From the NCBI RefSeq assembly GCF_020092905.1, contig NZ_JAGSGB010000001.1, forward strand, positions 744,001-808,000: 64,000 bases of DNA, written 5' to 3'. Of the stretch, positions 28,347 to 38,301 are shown piece by piece (within the stretch, counting starts at the first letter, position 1; each line of letters starts with the position of its first letter). Source of the DNA: Pacificimonas aurantium. Its GTDB lineage: Bacteria; Pseudomonadota; Alphaproteobacteria; Sphingomonadales; Sphingomonadaceae. Under the pieces are notes generated by a model. The model searched no databases and was not told the DNA's origin. It saw only the letters and a program-made list of their open reading frames with translations. Position numbers and translations under genes: made by a program.

Positions 28347-29927
28347 CTATCTCTCCAGCGCCTCCGCGATCAGGCGGCGCGTATTGTCGATTCCGTACAG
28401 GCTTACGAAACTGCCCATGCGCGGTCCCTGCGAACTGCCGAGAAGCGTCTCGTACAGCGCCGAAAACCAGGCGCGCAGCGGCTCGAAGTCATGGGCCTTC
28501 CCGACCTCATATACCGCGGTCTGGATGTCTTCGGCCTGAACGTCCGCGTCCATCGCGGCCAGCCGGTCGTCCAGATCGCGCAGCGCGGCGGCTTCCTTCT
28601 CGCTCGGTGCGCGCTTCTCCAGGCTGGGCGCGACGATCTCGCGGACATAGCGTACCGCGTGACCGACCAGCTTCGCGAGTTCGGGTTCGGTCTCCGGCGT
28701 CGCCCCCGGGGCATAGTTCTGCAGATAGGCCCAGACCGCCGCCTCGTCCGCTTCGGAGCCCATCACCCCCACCAGATTGAGGAGCAGCGAATAGGGCACT
28801 GGAAGCGCTGCGTCCGGCACGTCGCCGCCATGAACGTGGTGGACGGGATTGCCCAGCCGCTTGTCCCAGCCCTGCGCGGGATAATTCGCGCGCATCTGGA
28901 AATAGTCGTCGATGACCTTCGGGATCAGGCCTGTGTGCAGCTGCTTCGCCGCCTTCGGGTCGCGGTAGATGTAGAACGCCAGGCTCTCTTCCGGGCCATA
29001 GGTCAGCCATTCCTCGATCGAGAGGCCGTTGCCCTTCGACTTGGAGATCTTCTCGCCCTGGGCGTCGAGGAACATCTCGTAGATCATGCCCTCGGGCTTC
29101 CGGCCGCCGAGCACCTTGGCGATCTTGCCGGACTGCACGCCCGAATCGGTCAGGTCCTTGCCGTACATTTCATAGTCGACGCCCAGCGCCACCCAGCGCA
29201 TGGCCCAGTCCGCCTTCCACTGGAGCTTCGCCTGTCCGCCGAAGATCGACTGTTCGATGCTCTCGCCCTCGTCCTCGAACCGGATCATGCCCGTCTCGGG
29301 ATCCAGCACGGTCACGGGCACCTGCAGGACGCCGCCGCTCTTCGGGCTGACCGGAAGCACCGGAGAATAGGTTGCTCGGCGTTCCTCGCGCAGCGTCGGC
29401 AGCATCACGCCCATGATCTTGTCGTAGCGCTGCAGCACCAGCTTCAGCGTCTCGTCGAACGCACCCGAGGCATATTGCTCGGTGGACGACATGAAGTCGT
29501 AGTCGAAGCCATATTGGTCGAGGAAGGCGCGCAGACGGGCATTGTTATGCGCCGCGAAGCTCTCATGCGTTTCGAAGGGGTCGGGAATGCGGCTCAGCGG
29601 TCGGCCCAGATGTTCGGTCAGCATGTCCTTGTTCGGGACGTTGTCCGGCACCTTGCGAAGCCCGTCCATGTCGTCGGAAAAGGCGATCAGCCGCGTGGGG
29701 AGCCCGGACATCTCCTCCAGTGCCCGGCGCACCATTGTCGTGCGAAGTACCTCGTTGAACGTCCCGATATGCGGCAGGCCCGATGGCCCGTAACCCGTCT
29801 CGAACAGGATCGGCGCGCCGTCAGGCTTGCCGTCCGGATAGCGTTTCAAAACCCGTCCCGCCTCCTGATAGGGCCAGGCCTTGTTCGTAAGCGCGGCTTC
29901 GCGCCGCTCGGGATCGATGGTGGTCAT
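28347..29927 (-). CDS. lysK: Lysyl-tRNA synthetase, class I
   Basis: Charges tRNA-Lys. At 526 residues it is of the class I type found in alphaproteobacteria and archaea, not the class II LysS. The Rossmann signature is PSGLPHIGTFNE near residue 49 (HIGH-like) and the KMSKS loop is EKISKSKGNG near residue 293. The C-terminal helical domain binds the anticodon. Divergent from the small membrane protein at 30067. Confidence 0.96.
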   Translation of the reverse strand: MTTIDPERREAALTNKAWPYQEAGRVLKRYPDGKPDGAPILFETGYGPSGLPHIGTFNEVLRTTMVRRALEEMSGLPTRLIAFSDDMDGLRKVPDNVPNKDMLTEHLGRPLSRIPDPFETHESFAAHNNARLRAFLDQYGFDYDFMSSTEQYASGAFDETLKLVLQRYDKIMGVMLPTLREERRATYSPVLPVSPKSGGVLQVPVTVLDPETGMIRFEDEGESIEQSIFGGQAKLQWKADWAMRWVALGVDYEMYGKDLTDSGVQSGKIAKVLGGRKPEGMIYEMFLDAQGEKISKSKGNGLSIEEWLTYGPEESLAFYIYRDPKAAKQLHTGLIPKVIDDYFQMRANYPAQGWDKRLGNPVHHVHGGDVPDAALPVPYSLLLNLVGVMGSEADEAAVWAYLQNYAPGATPETEPELAKLVGHAVRYVREIVAPSLEKRAPSEKEAAALRDLDDRLAAMDADVQAEDIQTAVYEVGKAHDFEPLRAWFSALYETLLGSSQGPRMGSFVSLYGIDNTRRLIAEALER

Positions 29928-30015
29928 GGGCGGCAGCTAGGCGCAGAGGCCGCGACGGGCAAGGCCGCGGCATGACGTTTCGGCTCTCCGTCACGGGCGC
30001 ACCGCTAGAGGGCCC

Positions 30016-30041
30016 GGAACCGGATTGCCGGCTACGGCGTA
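30016..30041 (+). promoter_or_regulatory. EcfG-like general stress promoter
   Basis: GGAAC (30016-30020), a 17-base spacer, then CGTA (30038-30041). The alphaproteobacterial EcfG consensus is GGAAC-N16/17-CGTT, so one base differs. A start site near 30048 would sit just before the AAGGAG of the gene at 30067. Confidence 0.45.
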
Positions 30042-30066
30042 TCTGACCCGAAGGAGTTGGTTCGCC

Positions 30067-30288
30067 ATGAACACGTCGATCGCCTATCTGATTGGTTTCC
30101 TGATCGTCATCGGGGGCCTTGCCTATGGCGCCACCCTGGCGGGCGTCCCCGCCACATGGATCGGCGTGGGCGTCATCGTACTCGTGGGGATCGGCATCAT
30201 GTCAACGGTCACGAAGACACGCGCGCCCGAGCCCACCAACGGCGAAGCGCATCGCAAGGCCGCGACGACCACCGTTCGCGAGGACTGA
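30067..30288 (+). CDS. Small membrane protein
   Basis: A 73-residue protein with two helices (about 6-24 and 28-46: AYLIGFLIVIGGLAYGATLAG region and WIGVGVIVLVGIGIM) and a basic, polar C-terminal tail. The strong AAGGAG at 30051 fixes the ATG at 30067 rather than an in-frame start at 30025. Function unknown. The putative EcfG promoter upstream would make it a stress-response gene, which is inference. Confidence 0.75.
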   Translation: MNTSIAYLIGFLIVIGGLAYGATLAGVPATWIGVGVIVLVGIGIMSTVTKTRAPEPTNGEAHRKAATTTVRED

Positions 30289-30341
30289 CGCCCGCGGCCC
30301 CCATTCTCGGGCCCGCCATTTGCGGGCTTGAAGGATGTGCG

Positions 30342-30360
30342 CCTTCCCGCGAAGGGAAGG
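30342..30360 (+). promoter_or_regulatory. Hairpin covering the helicase ribosome site
   Basis: CCTTCCC, loop GCGAA, GGGAAGG form a 7-bp perfect stem ending 2 bases before the ATG at 30363. The right arm holds most of the AAGGG Shine-Dalgarno, so the folded leader would hide it. Confidence 0.4.
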
Positions 30361-30362
30361 AT

Positions 30363-33116
30363 ATGGCCGTTCCCGATCCGTTCCCTGCAGCTGCCTTGCC
30401 GAACCCGGCGCTCGTCGCAGCGCTCGACGGCTTCTGGATCGCCGATGCCGAGGGTGCGGCGAAGGTCGACCGCGCCGACGCCGTCAGGCTTTTGACGTCG
30501 ACGCCCACCATCATGGCGAACGTCCCGCTGGTGGCTGCGAAGCTGGGTTACCCCGAACTCGACGGTCTCGACATTCTGGAGCTGTTCGCCTTCGTCCATC
30601 CGGCCCGGTTCAGCGTGCCGACCGTTGAGGGCATGGCGGACTTCCTTGGACTCGACCGTCCGGAAACGGGCGCGGATGCAGCAATTATGCTGCGCAGCAT
30701 GGCTGCAACATTGCTCGGCAGGGTGTCGTTGCCGGACTGGCGCGAGAAAGAGGGGGCATGGCCGATCGCGCAGGCCCTCGCCCGTGCGCGCTGGGGGTGG
30801 GCGAATATCGTCCTGCAGGCGATGGAGCCGCCGGCGCGCCCCGAGCGCAGCGTCTTCACCGCCCTGCCGCAATGGGAGGAAGGGCCGCCGCCCGCCCAGC
30901 CTAGGACGGTGCGCCTCGAAGAGGAGGAGGTGGATCGCCGTCTCAGTGCGCTCCTCGGCCCGGACGCCGAACGGCGGGACGGCCAGCGCAGCTATGCCGC
31001 CGCGGTCTCCCGGGCCTTTGCGCCGCGGGAAGTGGAGGGCGCCCCCAATATGGTCCTTGCCGAGGCCGGAACGGGCATCGGCAAGACGCTCGGCTATCTG
31101 GCCCCGGCAAGCCGCTGGGCGGAGGAAGCCGGCGGCACGGTCTGGCTATCCACCTATACCAAGGCGCTGCAGCGGCAGCTCGATGGAGAGATGATCAGGC
31201 TCTATCCCGACGAGGCGGAGCGCAAGAAACGGGCGGTCGTTCGCAAGGGGCGCGAGAATTACCTCTGCCTCCTCAATTTGGAAGACGCCGTGCAGGGAAG
31301 CTTCGGCGGCCGCGCGGCGATCTACGCCCGGCTGGTCGAGCGCTGGGCGCGCTATTCGGCCGGCGGCGACATGATCGGCGGCGACCTGCCCGGCTGGCTG
31401 ACGAGCCTGTTCGGTCGCACTGCGCAGGCCGCGCTGACCGACCGGCGCGGCGAGTGCGTCTATGCCGCCTGTCCGCACTATCGCCGCTGTTTCATCGAAC
31501 GCGCGGCGCGCGCGAGCCTCGATGCCGATCTCGTTATCGCCAACCATGCGCTGGTGATGGTCAATGCAGCACGCGGCAAGAGCGAGGGGCGGGGATTGGC
31601 GCGGCTTGTCTTCGATGAGGGGCATCACCTCTTCGATGCCGCCGATTCCACCTTCGCGCTTCACTTCACAGGCGCCGAGACGATCGAGATGCGCCGCTGG
31701 ATCATCGGGCCGGAACGCAAGACGAAGGGCCGCCGCCGCGGCCTGACCGCCCGGCTCGGCGATCTCGTCGCGTTCGAGGAGGAAGGTGCGCTGCTTCTCG
31801 ACGAGGCCGTGGAACGGGCGCGCATCCTTCCGGGCGAGGGCTGGCTGAAGCGGATCGTCGACGGCATGCCCGACGGTCCCGTCGAGCTGCTGTTGGCGGA
31901 GGTGCGGGCGCTCGTCCTGGCGCGCGCGAAGGCGAACGAGGCAGGCTATGGCCTCGAAACCGAACTGGTGGAACCGCCCGCTGCGCTGGTCGAGGCCGCG
32001 GCAGCCTGCGAGCGCGCGCTCGAGGATCTCGCTGTGCCGCTCCGCCGCCTCGGCGCGCGGCTCGTTCGCCTGCTCGAGGAAGCACCTGACTGGCTCGACG
32101 CTCCGGCGCGTGCGCGCGTCGAGGGTGCGCTCGGCGGCATGGAATGGCGCCTGCAGACGCTGTCGGGCTGGATTTCGCTGATGGCCCGCGTCGGTGGTCC
32201 GCCCGATTCCGATTTCGTCGACTGGCTGGCGCTTGACCGGTTCGAGGGGCGCGAACTCGACATGGGCATCCGGCGGCACTGGCTCGATCCCACCAAGCCT
32301 CTTGCGAAGGTGGTCATGGAGCAGGCGCACGGGGTGGTGGTGACGTCAGCGACATTGCGGGGCCGCGTGGCCGAGGGGGAGGCGCCCGCCGACTTCGACT
32401 GGCAGGTCTCCGAGATGAGGACGGGCGCCGCCCATCTTTCGCTGCCCGCCAAGCGGTTCCAGGTCGACAGCCCGTTCGATTATGCCGCGCAGACCAGGAT
32501 CCTGGTCGTCACCGACATCAAGCGCGGCGACACCGCACAGCTAGCCGGGGCCTACCGGCGCCTGATCGAGGCCGCAGGCGGCGGGACGCTCGGCCTCTTC
32601 ACCGCCATTGCGCGGCTGAAGGCGGTCTACCACCGCATTCACGGCCCGCTCGCGGAGGCGCGGCTGCCGCTCTATGCCCAGCATGTCGATCCCGTCGATG
32701 CGGGCACCTTGGTCGACATGTTTCGCGCCGACCCGCGCGCCAGCCTCCTCGGGACCGATGCGCTGAGGGACGGCGTCGACGTTCCCGGCGAGTCGCTGCG
32801 GCTGGTCGTCATGGAGGGGGTGCCGTGGCCGCGGCCGACTGTCCTCCATGCGGCACGGCGCGCGGCGTTTGGCGGCAAGGGCTACGACAATCTCATTACT
32901 GGCGGGAAGCTGGCACAGGCTTTCGGCCGCCTTGTCCGCAGGGCGAGCGACCGGGGCGTGTTCGCCATTCTCGGCAGTGCGGTACCCACCCGGCTGACCA
33001 CCGTCTTTCCCGGCAATGTCGAGGTGCTGCGTGTCGACCTCGCGACTGCGGCCCGGATCGTCGAAGAACAGGCGGGACTGCGCGAAGGCGTTGCACAGGC
33101 GCACAGCGCCGCCTAG
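30363..33116 (+). CDS. DinG-like ATP-dependent DNA helicase
   Basis: Superfamily 2 helicase of the XPD/DinG group, 917 residues. Walker A is AEAGTGIGKTLGYLAPAS with Lys241; motif Ia TYTKALQRQL follows. Between them and the DEAH-like box VFDEGHHLFDAADS lies a cysteine set (NYLCLLN, GECVYAACPHYRRC) fitting the 4Fe-4S ligands of the family. Motifs V-VI are represented by LLGTDALRDGVDVPG and LAQAFGRLVRRASDRG. DNA repair or damage response is the family role; the exact substrate is unknown. The ATG at 30363 follows AAGGGAAGG. Confidence 0.88.
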   Translation: MAVPDPFPAAALPNPALVAALDGFWIADAEGAAKVDRADAVRLLTSTPTIMANVPLVAAKLGYPELDGLDILELFAFVHPARFSVPTVEGMADFLGLDRPETGADAAIMLRSMAATLLGRVSLPDWREKEGAWPIAQALARARWGWANIVLQAMEPPARPERSVFTALPQWEEGPPPAQPRTVRLEEEEVDRRLSALLGPDAERRDGQRSYAAAVSRAFAPREVEGAPNMVLAEAGTGIGKTLGYLAPASRWAEEAGGTVWLSTYTKALQRQLDGEMIRLYPDEAERKKRAVVRKGRENYLCLLNLEDAVQGSFGGRAAIYARLVERWARYSAGGDMIGGDLPGWLTSLFGRTAQAALTDRRGECVYAACPHYRRCFIERAARASLDADLVIANHALVMVNAARGKSEGRGLARLVFDEGHHLFDAADSTFALHFTGAETIEMRRWIIGPERKTKGRRRGLTARLGDLVAFEEEGALLLDEAVERARILPGEGWLKRIVDGMPDGPVELLLAEVRALVLARAKANEAGYGLETELVEPPAALVEAAAACERALEDLAVPLRRLGARLVRLLEEAPDWLDAPARARVEGALGGMEWRLQTLSGWISLMARVGGPPDSDFVDWLALDRFEGRELDMGIRRHWLDPTKPLAKVVMEQAHGVVVTSATLRGRVAEGEAPADFDWQVSEMRTGAAHLSLPAKRFQVDSPFDYAAQTRILVVTDIKRGDTAQLAGAYRRLIEAAGGGTLGLFTAIARLKAVYHRIHGPLAEARLPLYAQHVDPVDAGTLVDMFRADPRASLLGTDALRDGVDVPGESLRLVVMEGVPWPRPTVLHAARRAAFGGKGYDNLITGGKLAQAFGRLVRRASDRGVFAILGSAVPTRLTTVFPGNVEVLRVDLATAARIVEEQAGLREGVAQAHSAA

Positions 33117-33129
33117 AGCGCTCGACCCT

Positions 33130-34365
33130 ATGGCACGCATCGTCATGAAATTCGGCGGCACCTCGATGGCCGGCCTTGAACGCATCCGCGCGGCTGCGGA
33201 CCGGGTGAAGCGCGAAGTCGACGCCGGCAACGAAGTCGCCGTGGTGGTCAGCGCCATGGCCGGCGAAACCGACCGGCTGGTCCGCTTCTGTCAGGAGGCG
33301 GCGCCGCTGCACGACCCGCAGGAATATGACGTGGTGGTCTCCTCCGGGGAACAGGTGACCGCAGGCCTGCTCGCCATCGTCCTGCAGTCGAAGGAAGTGA
33401 ATGCCCGCTCCTGGCTCGGCTGGCAGATGCCCATGCACACGACGAGCGCGCACAGCTCGGCGCGCATTCGCGGCATCGACAGCGAGAAGATGCTGGCCGC
33501 CATGGCGGATGGCGTCGTCGCCGTCGTGCCCGGGTTCCAGGGGCTGTCGGAATCCGGCCGTGTGACCACTCTGGGCCGGGGCGGCTCCGACACCTCGGCC
33601 GTCGCCGTGGCAGCGGCGCTCAAGGCCGACCGGTGCGACATCTATACCGACGTGGACGGCGTCTACACGACCGACCCGCGCATCGTCCCGCGCGCCCGCA
33701 AGCTCGACCGCATCACCTTCGAGGAAATGCTGGAGCTGGCGTCGGTCGGCGCGAAGGTGCTGCAGACCCGCTCGGTCGAACTTGCCATGAAGCAGGGCGT
33801 GCAGCTGCGCGTGCTTTCCAGCTTCCGGGACGTCCCCGGCACCGACATCGTGAATGAGGATGAGATCGTGGAAGACCAGCTGATCACCGGCATCGCCTAT
33901 AACCGCGCCGAGGCGGAAGTGACGCTGACCAAGGTGCCCGACACGCCCGGCTGCGTGGCCGCCATCTTCGAGCCGCTGGCCGAGCACGAGGTCAATGTCG
34001 ACATGATCATCCAGAACATCGCCGACCAGCAGGGCCGCACCGACGTGACCTTCACCGTCAACCGCACCGAAATTCCGCGGGTGATGGAAATGCTGAAGGG
34101 CGCGCAGGACAAGATCGGCTACGAAACGCTCAGCTATAACGACAAGGTCTGCAAGCTGTCGGTCGTCGGCGTCGGCATGCGGAGCCATACCGGCGTGGCC
34201 TCGACCATGTTCAAGGCGCTGGGCGAGCGCGGCATCAACATCGAATCGATCACCACGTCGGAGATCAAGATCAGCGTCCTTATCGCCGAGGAATATACCG
34301 AGCTCGCCGTGCGCGTCCTTCACTCCGCCTACGGCCTCGACGCCGCGGAGGAGGAAACGGCGTGA
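33130..34365 (+). CDS. lysC: Aspartate kinase
   Basis: Phosphorylates aspartate, the first step to lysine, threonine, methionine and diaminopimelate. Monofunctional type, 411 residues. Kinase motif VMKFGGTSMAGLERI at the N-terminus, GRGGSDTSAVAVAAAL near residue 150, and YTDVDGVYTTDPR. The C-terminal third carries two ACT repeats (DKVCKLSVVGVGM and the GERGINIESITTSEIK region), the sites of feedback control. An in-frame start at 33016 would lie inside the helicase gene and is rejected. The stop overlaps the next GTG. Confidence 0.95.
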   Translation: MARIVMKFGGTSMAGLERIRAAADRVKREVDAGNEVAVVVSAMAGETDRLVRFCQEAAPLHDPQEYDVVVSSGEQVTAGLLAIVLQSKEVNARSWLGWQMPMHTTSAHSSARIRGIDSEKMLAAMADGVVAVVPGFQGLSESGRVTTLGRGGSDTSAVAVAAALKADRCDIYTDVDGVYTTDPRIVPRARKLDRITFEEMLELASVGAKVLQTRSVELAMKQGVQLRVLSSFRDVPGTDIVNEDEIVEDQLITGIAYNRAEAEVTLTKVPDTPGCVAAIFEPLAEHEVNVDMIIQNIADQQGRTDVTFTVNRTEIPRVMEMLKGAQDKIGYETLSYNDKVCKLSVVGVGMRSHTGVASTMFKALGERGINIESITTSEIKISVLIAEEYTELAVRVLHSAYGLDAAEEETA

Positions 34366-35387
34366 CGCATGAGCGTCTTCAGCGCCTGATGGCGCGCGGC
34401 CGGGAATTTCTCGGCACCGACTACGCGATCATGGGCGGCGCGATGAGCTGGATTTCCGACCGCCATCTCGTTTCCGCCATCTCCAATGCCGGCGGTTTCG
34501 GCATGATCGCCTGCGGGGCGATGGAGCCGCATATGCTGGAGGAGGAGATCGCCGAGACCGCGAAGCGCACCGACCGCCCCTTCGGCGTCAATCTCATCAC
34601 CATGCATCCCGACCTGTTCGAGCTGATCGAGATTTGCGGCCGGGCCGGTGTCAGCCATATCGCGCTTGCCGGCGGCTTGCCCCCCAAGGGCTCGATCGAC
34701 GCCATCAAGGGTACCGAGACCGGTACCCCGGCAAAGCTGATTTGCTTCGCGCCCGCCCTCAGCCTTGCGAAGAAGCTCGTGCGGTCCGGCGTCGACGCGC
34801 TTGTCGTCGAGGGGATGGAGGCGGGCGGCCATATCGGCCCTGTCTCGACCGCCGTGCTGGCGCAGGAAATCGTGCCCGAGCTTGGCAAGGACGTTCCCAT
34901 TTTCGTGGCCGGCGGTATCGGCCGGGGCGCCGCCATTGCGGCCTTTCTGGAAATGGGCGCGGCCGGGGTACAGCTCGGCACGCGCTTCGTCGTCGCCAGC
35001 GAGTGCGTCGCGCATGAGAAGTTCAAGAAGGCGTTCATCCGCGCCTCGGCCCGCGATGCCGTGACCAGCGTACAGCTGGACAGCCGCCTGCCGGTAATTC
35101 CCGTCCGCGCGCTCAAGAACAAGGCGTCCGACGAGTTCATGGCAAAGCAGCGCGAGGTCGCTTCGCTTCTCGACGAGGAGAAGGTCGAGATGTCCGAGGC
35201 GCAGCTCCAGATCGAACATTACTGGGCCGGCGCGCTGCGCCGCGCGGTCATCGACGGCGATGTGGAAAGCGGCTCGGTCATGGCCGGGCAGTCGGTCGGC
35301 ATGGTGAAGGCCGAAGCGCCGGTTGCCGAGATCATGGCCGAACTGGTGGACGAAGCCGAAGAGGCACTGGCGCGCAAAGCCGCCTGA
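34362..35387 (+). CDS. Nitronate monooxygenase / 2-nitropropane dioxygenase-like flavoprotein
   Basis: FMN-dependent TIM-barrel enzyme, 341 residues. Early motif YAIMGGAMSWISDRHL, barrel strand FGVNLITMHPD, active-site loop VVEGMEAGGHIG with the family histidine, and the phosphate-binding region PIFVAGGIGRGAAIAAFLEMGAAG. The same fold includes enoyl reductase FabK, which cannot be excluded. The start is GTG (34362), overlapping the lysC stop by 4 bases, with GAGGAGGAAAC upstream: the pair is translationally coupled. No functional link to aspartate kinase is obvious. Confidence 0.85.
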   Translation: MTHERLQRLMARGREFLGTDYAIMGGAMSWISDRHLVSAISNAGGFGMIACGAMEPHMLEEEIAETAKRTDRPFGVNLITMHPDLFELIEICGRAGVSHIALAGGLPPKGSIDAIKGTETGTPAKLICFAPALSLAKKLVRSGVDALVVEGMEAGGHIGPVSTAVLAQEIVPELGKDVPIFVAGGIGRGAAIAAFLEMGAAGVQLGTRFVVASECVAHEKFKKAFIRASARDAVTSVQLDSRLPVIPVRALKNKASDEFMAKQREVASLLDEEKVEMSEAQLQIEHYWAGALRRAVIDGDVESGSVMAGQSVGMVKAEAPVAEIMAELVDEAEEALARKAA

Positions 35388-35405
35388 CCTTCTCGCTTTC
35401 GCGCA

Positions 35406-35502
35406 TGTTGCATTCGCGCAACACTCCCCTGGGCAATATTCTTGCCCGCGAAACACCCCATGGAAGCCTTTGCGCTGCTGTCCTATGGGATCGATTCGAT
35501 CC
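35406..35502. promoter_or_regulatory. Cluster of three inverted repeats before the TonB receptor
   Basis: In a 210-base gap three symmetric elements stand in a row: TGTTGC-N6-GCAACA (35406-35423), GGGCAA-N5-TTGCCC (35431-35447) and GGATCGATTCGATCC (35488-35502). They look like operator sites for one or more repressors of the receptor gene. Further downstream, 35538-35563 could fold into an imperfect hairpin followed by TTTCTGTTGT. Confidence 0.5.
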
Positions 35503-35597
35503 GCCCAGCAGAGGCGGCCCAAGCAAATAATCGGGGAGGGTTCTGGCCGTTGGCGCCGGACCCTTTCTGTTGTCTGTCATCCAGAGGGTTCTAACTC

Positions 35598-38150
<2,553 letters not shown>

Positions 38151-38176
38151 GCTCGCGGGACGATCTGTCTCACGTG

Positions 38177-38213
38177 CGGGGCGGGGGCCGGCTGGCCTCC
38201 GTCCCGTTGCGTT
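38177..38213 (+). terminator. Terminator after the TonB receptor
   Basis: A 13-bp stem with two G-T pairs (38177-38189 against 38194-38206), loop GGCT, followed by TTGCGTTTGCGTT. The T-run is broken, so efficiency is uncertain. Confidence 0.65.
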
Positions 38214-38301
38214 TGCGTTACGAGCAGCGTCTCGGCAGGCCTATGCAGAATGCGCATGCTGCGTCTTTGAGGACGGCACGATCATCTGCTAGTCCGGCTG
38301 T

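Noticed and set aside
35538-35570. Terminator or attenuator before the TonB receptor
   Set aside because: The stem has a bulge and G-T pairs and the T-run is broken; too weak to list as a separate feature.
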